Of a stretch of 41,481 nt of DNA, positions 8,452-16,434 are shown one piece after another. How positions within the stretch are numbered: the stretch's first letter is position 1; each line of letters opens with the position of its first letter. The DNA comes from Halobacteriales archaeon QS_1_68_17. Lineage in GTDB: Archaea > Halobacteriota > Halobacteria > Halobacteriales > Haloarculaceae. The stretch spans positions 1-41,481 of the forward strand of contig PXRG01000032.1 of assembly GCA_003021105.1 (NCBI GenBank), in the 5' to 3' direction. The notes under the pieces are model-generated. The model ran no database searches and was not told where the DNA came from. It saw nothing but the letters and a program-made list of their open reading frames with translations. Made by a program: the position numbers and the translations under genes.

Positions 8452-9776
8452 ATGCCCGGGCGTGGTCTCGGCGTCGGCTGGCTCGCGCTCGTCGCCGCGA
8501 GCGTGGTCGTCGCGGCCGCGCTCTTCCCGGCCGGGGTCGCGGCCAGCGCCCCGCCGGAGACCGTTTTTCCACAGCAGGACGCTCCAGGCGAGGGGGTCAC
8601 GAACAACACGACCGTCCGGCACGAGCGCCCGGAAAACATCTCCGAGTCGGGCGACAGCGAACAGGTCGCACGCTGGCTGACGGGCCGTCTGGGCGACCGG
8701 TTCGCCGGGAGCACGGTACAACTCAGCCAGGGCGAGTACGAGCAGGCACGGGCACTCCCTGGCGACGAGTATGACGACCGACTGGAACAGTACGTCGACG
8801 TGGCCGGGGACACCGCGGACGAGAGCGACGACGAGACGGCCGATCAGTTCCGGAATGCCCAGCGGACACAGCGCAAGTACGTCAGGACCGTCGAGAGCTA
8901 CGAGCGGACCTACCGGCAGTACCGGGAGACGAAACGACGGGGGAACGAGTCGGCCGCCCGCCGGCACGTTCGTCGGCTCGAACGGCGGGCGGCCAACGTG
9001 TCCCGGCTGAACGAGAGCCTCACACGGTCGCACGGACGGCTCGGCAATCTGACGGGGATCGACACGACTCCCGCCCGGTCGCGGCTCACGAACGTCACGA
9101 CGAACGTCACGGCGCGTCAGACCGAGGTGCGGGAGGAGACGTTCGTGCGGACGCGGTTGCGCGTCTCGAACGTCGGGCCGTCGCCGGCGTCGCCCCTGGA
9201 CCCGCTCGTCCTCCGCGGTCGGCTCGTCAGGGCCGACGGAACCCCGGTCGCGGACCGCCCCGTCCGGCTCCGGGTCGGCAACCGGTCGCTCGTGGTCCGG
9301 ACGGACTCGACCGGCGTCTTCGAGGACTCGTTCCGGCCGGTCGCGCTCCCGGCCGGTACGTCGACACAGCGCGTCGCGTACGTCCCCCGCGACGCCGCGC
9401 CGTTCCTGGGCGCGAACGACACCGTCCGCGTCAGCGTCCGGCAGGTCACGCCGAACCTGACGAGGACGGGCCGTCGATGGCCCGGTCGTTGCTCGCCTCG
9501 GCGTCGCGGTCGTTGCGGGCCGGCGCGTACACACAGGCCGTGACGGCGGCGTACGCCAGCGTGCGGTGGTCGCTCGACGGGCGCGACCACGACCGGGCCG
9601 AGACGCACTGGGAAGCGTTCGCCCGCTGGCAGGAGCAGGTCGACCCCGACACGTTCGAGACGCTCCAGTTTCTCACCGAGGCCTACGAGCGCGTCTCGTT
9701 CGCCGAGACGCCCGTCGACCGCGATACCGCCGAAACCGTCGTCGCCACGGCCGAATCCATCGTCGAGGACGGGTAG
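8452..9776 (+). pseudogene. Secreted/membrane DUF4129-type protein with internal deletion
   Basis: Two pieces in different frames. Piece one (8452 to about 9465) starts MPGRGLGVGWLALVAASVVV, a signal or anchor segment. It then has an acidic Thr/Asn-rich region, a long charged coiled-coil stretch (about residues 145-215) and an Ig-like domain (VLRGRLVRADGTPVADRPVR). Piece two (from about 9466, frame +2 relative) gives MARSLLASASRSLRAGAY, VTAAYASVRWSL and VDPDTFETLQFLTEAYER, which is the C-terminal DUF4129 module. The expected membrane segment between them is missing, and the first frame runs out in arginine-rich antisense-like sequence. This is a deletion with frameshift. Such genes normally sit in MoxR-DUF58-DUF4129 operons; a DUF58-like scrap lies 4 kb upstream. 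Confidence 0.7.
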
Positions 9777-9864
9777 CTGACACTCCCCGCCTCGCGCTCG
9801 CACCGACGGGAGAGATACGTCTGTGCGCCGGCACCGGCGACCCGCGCGAACAGTCCGACAGCGG

Positions 9865-10005
9865 CTACTCCGGTCCGTCCTCGGGGAGGTCGTTCCCGCA
9901 CTCGGCACAGATGTTCTGTTGCCACGGGACCGTCTGGACGTGGGTTGTCATGCAGTCACAGTACGGACAGTACCCGTCCTGTGTCTCGCTCTGGTCTGTG
10001 GTCAC
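9865..10005 (-). CDS. Small zinc-finger protein
   Basis: 46 aa if started at the GTG giving MTTDQSETQDGYCPYCDC. An ATG 26 codons further upstream is possible, but that extension has poor codon usage. Two CxxC pairs are visible (CPYC and CAEC) about 20 residues apart around VQTVPWQQNI, ending NDLPEDGPE. Haloarchaea encode many such single-domain zinc-finger proteins; their functions are mostly unknown. It is convergent with the DUF4129 remnant. Confidence 0.7.
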   Translation of the reverse strand: MTTDQSETQDGYCPYCDCMTTHVQTVPWQQNICAECGNDLPEDGPE

Positions 10006-10319
10006 TTTCGTAAGCGGTCGTCGAACGAATGCCCCCACCTGTGTGACCGGGTCGGCCCGACCAGCCGCCCCGTCTATCGCCACCCTTCGCGATGCGAGGA
10101 CATTCCGATTGCTCGTAGTGCGATCGTTCTACATTTAGATAGTGAAATATAGTTGTTTTACTACTGATCAATTATCATCAATAATACTAACTATTGGATG
10201 CCAGATTATACAAATTCGACAGAAGATTGTATGATGAATACTCTTCAATTTCTTACTAGATGTCTCCGGAAATGTTTAGTTTGATTTATAATTCTCGACT
10301 CATTGTCCTCGGTTGTCGC
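10006..10319. promoter_or_regulatory. AT-rich intergenic promoter region
   Basis: From about 10125 to 10315 the composition drops sharply to AT-rich sequence (for example agtgaaatatagttgtttta and gatcaattatcatcaataat), in contrast to the surrounding GC-rich DNA. TATA-like stretches such as tttataattc at 10284-10293 lie about 30 bp before the ATG at 10320, as expected for a leaderless archaeal transcript. No gene is seen in the stretch. Confidence 0.5.
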
Positions 10320-11213
10320 ATGTCTAATAGTAGCCGGGGAACACAGAGCGACAGGCCGGCGGCTCTCGTTCACAAGCGAATTCTGGATCTCGCCGGAGAG
10401 CATCCGGACGCCTCGATCGACGCACTCGCGGACGAAATTCCGGCCGCGACGCCCGACCTCGTCGAGCGTGTGCTGGACGACTACGGCGATCCTGCCGGCG
10501 ACGAGGTGGATGCGGACATCATCCCGGACGACGGAGCGGGAACAACGGGGATCGAGAACGCTAGTGTATCCCCGTCCCGGCCGGATACAGAGACGGCGGC
10601 AACCGACCCGGATGTCGACGGCGGCGAATCTCCTCTGTTCGATCTATCGACACTCGACCTCTCCGACGTACAGCGCGAGACGCTCCGGGCCGTCTACGAG
10701 AACCCGTCGGCGACCCAGCGGGAACTCGCCGACGAACTCGACGTCTCCGCGGCGACCGTGAGCACGCGGCTGAACGATATCGACGGCTTCGACTGGGCGG
10801 ACCGACGGGCGTTCGTCGAGGAACTGTTCGGGAACGGGGACCCGCCGTCCGACGGATCGGGGACCGACTCCGATCCCGGGGATGCGACTTCCGGTCCGGG
10901 TACCAACGGATCAGCCTCCGATCCGGACGCCGACCCGAACACAACCGGCTCGACGGACGACGGTGCATCGCAGTCGGGTCCCGCCGGCGTCGACTCCGGC
11001 GCTGTCGAGCGGATCGAGTCGCGGCTCGCGGCCATCGAGACCGAACTCTCGGCGCGTGACCGATCCGCGAGTGGCGGGGACGAACCGGCCTGCGAACTGG
11101 CCGCCACCCTGCGCGACGATCCCGCCCTGCTCCAGAAACTCGTCCGCCTCGTCGTCGAGTCCGACGAGATCACGGAGGAAGAGGAACGGCGACTGCTGGA
11201 GGCAGTCGTCTGA
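10320..11213 (+). CDS. HTH-domain protein with acidic linkers
   Basis: 297 aa from MSNSSRGTQSDRP; an in-frame start 20 codons earlier lies in the AT-rich promoter and looks spurious. Residues about 10-50 form a helical domain (VHKRILDLAGEHPDASIDAL to PDLVERVLDDYGD). After an acidic linker comes a clear winged-helix/HTH: LSDVQRETLRAVYENPSATQ, RELADELDVSAATVSTRLND, then FDWADRRAFVEELF. A long Asp/Gly/Ser/Thr linker leads to a C-terminal helix pair (VERIESRLAAIETELSARD and LQKLVRLVVESDEITEEEE). Probably a DNA-binding regulator with a coiled-coil end. The last base of its TGA stop is also the first base of a 110-bp inverted-repeat element. Confidence 0.8.
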   Translation: MSNSSRGTQSDRPAALVHKRILDLAGEHPDASIDALADEIPAATPDLVERVLDDYGDPAGDEVDADIIPDDGAGTTGIENASVSPSRPDTETAATDPDVDGGESPLFDLSTLDLSDVQRETLRAVYENPSATQRELADELDVSAATVSTRLNDIDGFDWADRRAFVEELFGNGDPPSDGSGTDSDPGDATSGPGTNGSASDPDADPNTTGSTDDGASQSGPAGVDSGAVERIESRLAAIETELSARDRSASGGDEPACELAATLRDDPALLQKLVRLVVESDEITEEEERRLLEAVV

Positions 11214-11322
11214 TACTGGTGGCTGTAATTCTTTTACTCACCAGTCTCTGCTATCTGCGGAGACAGACTCTTTTCGCCTGGATTCTCAATTCGAGTTTTC
11301 ACGTACTTACAGCCACCAGTAT
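11213..11322. mobile_element. 110-bp element with 16-bp terminal inverted repeats (MITE-like)
   Basis: atactggtggctgtaa at 11213-11228 is exactly complementary to ttacagccaccagtat at 11307-11322. The 78 bp between them are AT-richer than the surroundings and encode nothing. It lies exactly between two convergent genes, touching the stop of the HTH gene and 3 bp from the stop of the zinc-finger gene. Long perfect termini with a short non-coding core fit a miniature inverted-repeat element. A bidirectional terminator is the alternative. No clear target duplication flanks it. Confidence 0.6.
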
Positions 11323-11325
11323 GAG

Positions 11326-11532
11326 CTACTCGCCGTACGCTTCGAGTACGACCTCGAATTCCTCGTCGAGGAACTCGTCGACGTACGTTTCCCAGCAGTC
11401 CCCGCACAGCCGTTCGATACGCGACGGGCGGGGTGTGTCGACGAAATCCCGCCTGACGACCTCCGTGTGTCGCGCCGTGATCGGAAAGTCCGCACCGCAC
11501 CTCGCACAGGTGTACGAATTCGACTCTTCCAT
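11326..11532 (-). CDS. Small zinc-binding protein
   Basis: 68 aa. MEESNSYTCARCGADFPITA contains the first CxxC, and RIERLCGDCWETYVDEFL the second, with VVRRDFVDTPRPS between. The C-terminal tail is acidic and helical (FLDEEFEVVLEAYGE). The fold is likely a treble-clef or ribbon zinc finger; function unknown. It is convergent with the HTH gene, with the inverted-repeat element in between. Confidence 0.8.
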   Translation of the reverse strand: MEESNSYTCARCGADFPITARHTEVVRRDFVDTPRPSRIERLCGDCWETYVDEFLDEEFEVVLEAYGE

Positions 11533-11661
11533 ACCCGTTCTTCGAATGCATCGTATTTGAGTCGTCGGGGGCGGGCGGATTCGTCTCGCCGCTGTTCATT
11601 GCTGTTTACCTGTAGTTAGTGTCCATATGTCTATGCCTCCACGGGAAGTGACGCCGGCCGT

Positions 11662-11835
11662 ATGTTGTCGAAACACCAACCGCGCTGTGTTCGCGCGCGG
11701 CGACTCGGGTGGGTCGCGCTGCTACCGGACGGCACGTTCGCGGAGGTGGGTGACCCGGTCGACCGATTGTGCCGGCACGCGATTGCTGCCACGCTCCACT
11801 CGCTCGCTGCCGGTGGACTGGGGGCCGGCCGATGA
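11662..11835 (+). CDS. Small hypothetical protein coupled to DUF7123 gene
   Basis: 57 aa: MLSKHQPRCVRARRLGWVAL, LPDGTFAEVGDPVDRLCRHA, then IAATLHSLAAGGLGAGR. Third positions are mostly G/C as in real genes here, and the stop overlaps the next start as ATGA, supporting translational coupling to the DUF7123-type gene. No motif or membrane segment that I recognise. The pair is probably one transcript starting in the 11533-11661 gap. Confidence 0.6.
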   Translation: MLSKHQPRCVRARRLGWVALLPDGTFAEVGDPVDRLCRHAIAATLHSLAAGGLGAGR

Positions 11836-12083
11836 GCGAAACCACCACCTCGCCCGCCGGGACGGACCCGGAACTGACACCGAAACAGCGGCGCATCCTC
11901 GGGTACCTCCGGACCAGGGCCGGCCGGCAGACGTACTTCAAGTCGCGTCTGATCGCGGAGGACCTCGGCCTGTCCGTCAAGGAGGTCGGGACGAATATCG
12001 CCCGCCTCCGGGAGGCCGATACCGCCGTCACAATCGAGCAGTGGGGGTTCTCGTCGGGCACGACCTGGAAGGTCACGCTGTGA
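11832..12083 (+). CDS. DUF7123-type winged-helix-like protein
   Basis: 83 aa. After a short Thr-rich start, LTPKQRRILGYLRTRAGRQT, YFKSRLIAEDLGLSVKEVGT and NIARLREADTAVTIEQWGF read as a compact winged-helix core, ending SSGTTWKVTL. This matches the haloarchaeal DUF7123 family as I remember it. It is probably a small nucleic-acid-binding protein; the target is unknown. It starts within the stop of the upstream 57-aa gene (ATGA). Confidence 0.85.
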   Translation: MSETTTSPAGTDPELTPKQRRILGYLRTRAGRQTYFKSRLIAEDLGLSVKEVGTNIARLREADTAVTIEQWGFSSGTTWKVTL

Positions 12084-12199
12084 AAGGCGAACCGCGTCGC
12101 CCCCTTTCTCCTCTCGATCGGTCGGACCAGCGCGACACCGACGTTGGCTCCCGTCGGTCCGGCCTACCCCGCTCGCGGCACCCCGAAAATCACCGTTGA

Positions 12200-12218
12200 T
12201 AATCTCAACAGGAGATTA
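12200..12218. promoter_or_regulatory. Inverted repeat in promoter region
   Basis: taatctc-aacag-gagatta, a perfect 7-bp arm repeat with a 5-nt spacer, lies 26 bp before the ATG of the secreted-protein pseudogene, in an AT-rich dip (gttgataatctcaacaggag). This position in haloarchaea is where TATA/BRE or an operator would be. It may be an operator; no regulator is assigned. Confidence 0.4.
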
Positions 12219-12244
12219 ATGTGTCGGTTCGATGATATCCCGAT

Positions 12245-12823
12245 ATGGTCCCGACGACCCGCGGTCCGGTCGTGGTTCTTCTTATTCTCGGCTTGACACT
12301 CTCCGCGACACAGCCGGCCCTTTCCTCGTCCACTCATCCCACCGCGGCCCAGGCCGACGACTCCCGACTGGACCGGGCAACGCCGGGCGAGACAACCCGA
12401 CGCGGTTGAACGGATCGAGTAACGTCACGTCCGAGCAGGTCGGCGACCACACGTACCTGATCGAGGTCGGGGACAAGGAGACCCAGCTCGGCGTGCTTCT
12501 CAATCTCTCTTTCTTCATGAATCTACCGGGGCCCGGCACACTCCGGTTTGCTTCGTACGGTCTGCTCGACGACCAGCGGATCGTCGCGGTCAGCATCGCG
12601 CTCGATTTCGAAGGGACGGGCGACTTGCCCTCGTTTTTCGGCGATCCGCTGTCCCGGTTCCAGGTAAAAAACGAGTTCTCCCTCCAGCTCCCGCTGTTGA
12701 ACGAGCGGCCGGCATCATCTCCCTCCGAGGGGGACCCGGGGTGAAAAACCCCTGACCGTCGATCCGGCCGGTCCGACGATCCGGCTGGTCGTGGCCGACC
12801 AGCAGCTGGTCGTCTACCGGTGA
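12245..12823 (+). pseudogene. Small secreted protein broken by two compensating frameshifts
   Basis: Three segments belong together. The first frame gives a signal peptide (MVPTTRGPVVVLLILGLTLS then ATQPALSSS) and reaches a stop after PGETTRRG. A second frame takes over near 12400 with NGSSNVTSEQVGDHTYLIEV, FMNLPGPGTLRFASYGLLDD and FEGTGDLPSFFGDPLSRFQV, and stops after SEGDPG. The first frame then resumes near 12740 with GEKPLTVDPAGPTIRLVVAD to QQLVVYR and a TGA. Restoring both shifts would give an exported protein of about 190 aa. The family is not recognised. Alternatives are sequencing indels or two real mutations. Confidence 0.55.
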
Positions 12824-12932
12824 GACCGCTTCCCCGGGACTGCCCCGCTCGGTCTTCGATCCACGACGAACTGGTCCGGATTCCCCGCGCAGCCGGAACA
12901 TAACAAACCCGTCGTAGCTCCGGTCGTCGGAC

Positions 12933-13067
12933 ATGATCGTCCGCCGTGTCCTCGTTACCCGCCTCCACCGGCTGTTGCTCTACTGGGGGTTGCTCTCGCA
13001 CCCGTACGGGCGCGAGTACGTCCGCGAGCGATACACGCCCACGGGCGGCCGATCGCGGTCGCGGTAG
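12933..13067 (+). CDS. Very small basic protein, tentative
   Basis: 44 aa: MIVRRVLVTRLHRLLLYWGL, LSHPYGREYVRERYTPTGGR, SRSR. It has an amphipathic, possibly membrane-associated N-terminal helix and a basic tail. G/C-rich third positions and an ATG after gtcgtcggac support it, but the length is short and I recognise no family. Confidence 0.35.
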   Translation: MIVRRVLVTRLHRLLLYWGLLSHPYGREYVRERYTPTGGRSRSR

Positions 13068-13182
13068 GACATACGAGGGGTCGTCGCGGGAGGTCGTCGC
13101 CGGAAGTGTCGCGAGAGGTCGAGTGATCGACACGGGCGGTCCGGAGAGACAGGTCTTTTGTGCCCCAGTCCCGGGAGCCGGT

Positions 13183-13608
13183 ATGGTCGAATACTCCGAG
13201 GACTACTACGCCAGTGCGACGGCGACGGACGACAACGACGGGTGGGAGACCGAGTCGCGCGGCCAGTTCGCGGTCGGCATCCCCCCGGAGTTCGGCGGCG
13301 ACTTCGACGGTCCCGCCCCGGAGAACTACTACGCGGTCGCGCTCACGAACTGCTTCGTTGCGACGTTCAAAGTGATGGCCGACAACTCCGACCTCGCCTT
13401 CGAGCGCATCGACGCCGACGGGACGTTGCAGCTCCGGCCGGCCGACGGGACGACCGTCGTCGACGCGTTCGAACTCGACGTCGCCCTGTACGTTGACGAG
13501 CCGACGCGGAAGGCCGAACTCCTGCTCGAACGGACCCGCGAGTACTGTTTCATCCTCGATTCCGTCGACTTCGCGGTCTCCGTCGATGCCGAAATCGTCA
13601 GCGAGTGA
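13183..13608 (+). CDS. OsmC family protein
   Basis: 141 aa. The OsmC fold is indicated by FAVGIPPEFGGDF, by the first conserved cysteine in ALTNCFVATFKVMAD (C57), and by the second in REYCFILDSVDF (C122). In OsmC/Ohr peroxidases these two cysteines reduce organic hydroperoxides; here the role is inferred only. The ATG follows a purine-rich ccgggagccggt. A second, different OsmC protein lies at 18777-19202. Confidence 0.85.
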   Translation: MVEYSEDYYASATATDDNDGWETESRGQFAVGIPPEFGGDFDGPAPENYYAVALTNCFVATFKVMADNSDLAFERIDADGTLQLRPADGTTVVDAFELDVALYVDEPTRKAELLLERTREYCFILDSVDFAVSVDAEIVSE

Positions 13609-13855
13609 CCGCGCCCCCTCCCGTCGACGGTGGATTCGGCCGGCCCGTCACATGCCACCGCCTCGCACTGATCGCGCGGTGGCAGTCCATCACTGCGCCG
13701 CCGACCCGGCCGTGATCTTCTGTCGGAAAGTCAACGGACGGCGTTCGATTGTTTAATACAACCCTAATATTTAAACTGTCAATATCTGGCCCAAATAGTT
13801 AACGAGCAGATCGTGCCCAGCGTCGTGAATACGAAAATGGGCGATAATTATAGGC
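13609..13855. promoter_or_regulatory. AT-rich promoter island before hypothetical gene
   Basis: Between 13746 and 13853 the DNA turns AT-rich (ttgtttaatacaaccctaat, atttaaactgtcaatatctg, gggcgataattatagg). Possible TATA elements are aatatttaaa at 13766-13775 and a nearer ataattata just before the ATG at 13856. The rest of the stretch, after the OsmC stop, shows no gene. Confidence 0.4.
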
Positions 13856-14743
13856 ATGCCACCGGGTGGCTTCGGCCCCGGCGACGCCGTCAATCGGCGG
13901 GTCAACAGTCACCTCCGGGCACTCCTCCCGGGTCACGTCTCGTCGGACAGGGACTACTACTTCGAGGGACAGCGGACGCTCCCTCCGGAGCGGATTCCCG
14001 GCGGTGCGGACGAGGGGATCTGCTTCGTGGAGGCCTACGTCGGGACGGACGGCCAGTTTGCGATCTACGAGGAGCGGGAGTTCGGCAGCGACGAGGCCGG
14101 CGGGTGGCGCTGTGAGAACCGCATCACCCGGCGGCGGTCCGAGGGTGTGAGTTCGCTCGATCCGTTCGAGTACGCGGTCCGGACGGCGGTCGAGATCGGC
14201 GGCCGGACGCGCACGGACCGGTCGGCCGTCGAGTGGCCGACGCTCGGTGCGGACCCGATCTACGGCGGGATCGAGACCCAGGCCGCGGCGCTGCTGGCCG
14301 AGAAGATGGCCCACCGCAAGGTCCACGCCACCACGGGCTACGCGGACCACTGTGGATCGTTGAGCAGGGTCGGATCGCTCTCGCGGGCGATCGACAGTAG
14401 CCACTACCTCCCGGTCGACTGGACGGACGTCGACGCCCTGCTCGGCCCCGACGCCGACACCATCGCCTCGTCGGTCGGATTCGAGGGGATCGACTCCGAA
14501 CGGCGGTGCCGCCGGGCGAGAGAGCGCGGGGTCGACTTCCTCGCCGAGGACCTCGAAGCCAAACTCCGGGCGGTCGACGTCGGCGGGACCGACAGTGGCG
14601 ACGAGCCATCCGATCCCGCGGAGACCCGTCCGCCCTGGACGACGCTCCCAGCGGACGTGGATCCCGAGACGGCGGCGGCGAGGATCGGTCAGATGCACCG
14701 GCGGATCGTCGAGATGCGACACGAGCTACAGCGGGACCCGTAG
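13856..14743 (+). CDS. Hypothetical protein, unrecognised
   Basis: 295 aa; no family recognised. It starts MPPGGFGPGDAVNRRVNSHL and has an aromatic/acidic core (SSDRDYYFEGQRTLPPERIP, EGICFVEAYVGTDGQFAIYE). A helical middle follows (IETQAAALLAEKMAHRKVHA), and the C-terminus has SERRCRRARERGVDFLAEDL and ends in a helix (AAARIGQMHRRIVEMRHELQ). No signal peptide or membrane segment, so probably cytoplasmic. Several Cys and His residues are scattered without a clear metal motif. It is a single gene with its own AT-rich promoter island, which fits an accessory gene. Confidence 0.75.
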   Translation: MPPGGFGPGDAVNRRVNSHLRALLPGHVSSDRDYYFEGQRTLPPERIPGGADEGICFVEAYVGTDGQFAIYEEREFGSDEAGGWRCENRITRRRSEGVSSLDPFEYAVRTAVEIGGRTRTDRSAVEWPTLGADPIYGGIETQAAALLAEKMAHRKVHATTGYADHCGSLSRVGSLSRAIDSSHYLPVDWTDVDALLGPDADTIASSVGFEGIDSERRCRRARERGVDFLAEDLEAKLRAVDVGGTDSGDEPSDPAETRPPWTTLPADVDPETAAARIGQMHRRIVEMRHELQRDP

Positions 14744-14799
14744 CTCGTCTCCCGGTCACGCCTCGTCCGCGCGCGGCCGATTCACTGCGCAGTTGTTTT

Positions 14800-14815
14800 C
14801 GGGACCCCGGTCCCG
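14800..14815. terminator. Palindrome after the 13856 gene
   Basis: cgggacc-cc-ggtcccg is a perfect 7-bp stem with a 2-nt loop, preceded by agttgttttc, 57 bp after the stop of the hypothetical gene. It may mark transcript ending, though haloarchaeal termination is mainly T-tract driven. The remaining gap to 14980 shows no gene. Confidence 0.3.
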
Positions 14816-14980
14816 ATGTTCTCCGGGTAATACTGCTCTTCAATCGTCAATGTGCCGCCGGAAGGCGGGAAGACAGGAGTGGGATGGTCCGACGGAACCG
14901 GTAAGTGGGAGTCGTGGCGAATCGAACGCTATCCCACCTTCGCCGGGATTGCATAAGTAGTGCCCGGCCGAACGTACCGC

Positions 14981-15603
14981 ATGGAGCAAGACATCACACA
15001 CCGGCCGTCGTACGCACAGCTCACGCTCTCGCTCGAACGGGGGGAGACGATCAGGGCGGAGGCGGGGTCGATGGTGAGCCAGTCGGGCGACGTCGACGTC
15101 AAAACCCAGGCCGAGGGCGGGCTGTTGAAATCGCTCTCCCGTTCGGTGTTCGGTGGGGAATCGTTCTTCGTGAACACGTTCACCGCAAACGACGACAGTA
15201 CGCTCCAGTTGGCACCGGCGCCTCCGCCCCCGACATCGACGTCGAGACGACGTTCGGCGGGGCCAAGACCTTCTTCGGCGGCGAGGGGCTCTTTCTGCTC
15301 GAACTGTCGGGGAGCGGGCCGGTGTTCCTCTCCAGTTACGGGGCCATCGACGAACTCACCGTCGATCCCGGCGACCCGGTTGTCGTCGACACCGGACACG
15401 TCGTCGCGTTCGAGGAGACACTCGATTTCGACGTGCGGCGGGTCGGTGGCCTCAAATCGACCCTGTTCAGCGGCGAGGGACTCGTCTGTGAGTTCACCGG
15501 CACGGGAACCGTCTGGACACAGACACGAAGTCCCGACGCCTTCCTCTCGTGGCTGGTCCCGAAACTGCCGTCTCAGTACGGCACACAGCAATCGTCGGGG
15601 TGA
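14981..15603 (+). pseudogene. TIGR00266/AIM24 family protein with internal deletion
   Basis: The first frame runs MEQDITHRPSYAQLTLSLER, EAGSMVSQSGDVDVKTQAEG, LLKSLSRSVFGGESFFVNTF and reaches STLQLAPA near 15220. The sequence then continues in another frame as GASAPDIDVETTFGGAKTFF, GGEGLFLLELSGSGPVFLSS, down to SPDAFLSWLVPKLPSQYG. Intact members of this family carry about 20 extra residues at that point (the turn before the 'YVQSG' strand), so a short deletion has removed them and shifted frame. The family forms trimeric double-beta barrels of unclear function. The first frame ends in a Pro/Arg-rich nonsense tail. Confidence 0.75.
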
Positions 15604-15690
15604 ATTCGACGGGGTGGGTGGATCGGCCGGCGGCTCTCCCTCCATTTCGCCGTGACCGCCCTCTTTTCCTGGCGGCCCGTCTAGGGGCGT

Positions 15691-15894
15691 ATGGTTCGTT
15701 CCAGGACAGCGACCGCACTCGGGGGGATCGTCGCCAGTCTCCTCGCGAGCGCTCTTCTCTGGTGGTACTTCGACAGTTTCGTGTTTTTCCTGTTCGTCCC
15801 GTTCGTTCCGTTTCTATTCCGCCTCCGCAAAACAGGATCTGTACTTCCGCCTGCGTCCCGACGAGGGTCAGCGAGGTCGTCCCGTCCCGATTGA
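15691..15894 (+). CDS. Small membrane protein
   Basis: 67 aa: MVRSRTATALGGIVASLLAS begins one membrane segment that continues ALLWWYF. A second hydrophobic run, FVFFLFVPFVPFLF, follows, then a basic tail (RLRKTGSVLPPASRRGSARS). The layout of two short helices separated by an aromatic-Asp turn is common among haloarchaeal small membrane proteins of unknown function. It starts 87 bp after the AIM24 pseudogene on the same strand. Confidence 0.7.
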   Translation: MVRSRTATALGGIVASLLASALLWWYFDSFVFFLFVPFVPFLFRLRKTGSVLPPASRRGSARSSRPD

Positions 15895-15933
15895 TAGTGA
15901 TTGTTGGGACTCTTTACCGCCGAGAAGTCACAA

Positions 15934-15955
15934 TTCGTGGGCTTCAGCCCGCGAA
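15934..15955. repeat. Hairpin resembling an IS200/IS605 end
   Basis: ttcgtgggc-ttca-gcccgcgaa forms a 9-bp stem with one G-T pair and a 4-nt loop, preceded by cgagaagtcacaa. Hairpins of the form gtgggcttyagccc are characteristic of the ends of IS200/IS605-type elements, which use single-stranded hairpins for recognition. With a tnpB remnant 1.1 kb away, I read it as a decayed end; no transposase is seen next to it. Confidence 0.4.
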
Positions 15956-16092
15956 CCAACCGTTCACGTGACGTGGTCGCGAAAACAATCGCCCACGACC
16001 GAACGCGCATCCCCGGAGACACGACGACACTAATCGGTTTTCAGACATGGGGTGGTTCTTTTTACCATCTTAATTTGTTAATTATCCACCAC

Positions 16093-16099
16093 TATATTA
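16093..16099 (+). promoter_or_regulatory. TATA box of the HalOD1 gene
   Basis: tatatta centred about 27 bp before the ATG at 16123, within an AT-rich stretch (ccaccactatattatcatta). That spacing is what a leaderless archaeal transcript shows, so translation probably starts at the first base or near it. Confidence 0.55.
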
Positions 16100-16122
16100 T
16101 CATTAGATACTTACTTACTAAC

Positions 16123-16413
16123 ATGGATGGTCATCAGTCCAAGTCAGCGGAATCACCGTCGGACGTAACACTCTACGGGTGGGGCACGGAGGCGACGCCA
16201 CAGCCGAGCGATGCCCTGATCGCGGTCCTCGCCGATGTGACGGACAGTTCCCCGACCGCGACCGACGAAAGTCTCTACGAGTACGTGGACGGCGAGGTGC
16301 TCGACCGGTTGGTCGCCGAGAGTGACACCGACGTGACGGTCAGACTCTCGCTGGCGGGGACTGTCGTCGAGGTCGACAGTTGCGGTCGCGTGATCGTTCG
16401 CGATGATTGCTGA
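16123..16413 (+). CDS. HalOD1 output-domain protein
   Basis: 96 aa. The HalOD1 signature is visible: SDALIAVLADVTDSSPTATD, ESLYEYVDGEVLDRLVAESD, then TVRLSLAGTVVEVDSCGRVI and VRDDC. HalOD1 domains occur almost only in haloarchaea, alone or behind receiver and PAS domains, and are assumed to be signalling outputs. Free-standing copies like this one are common and unassigned. The start is fixed by the leaderless promoter spacing. Confidence 0.85.
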   Translation: MDGHQSKSAESPSDVTLYGWGTEATPQPSDALIAVLADVTDSSPTATDESLYEYVDGEVLDRLVAESDTDVTVRLSLAGTVVEVDSCGRVIVRDDC

Positions 16414-16434
16414 CAGTCCGAAAGCCCTCGTTGA

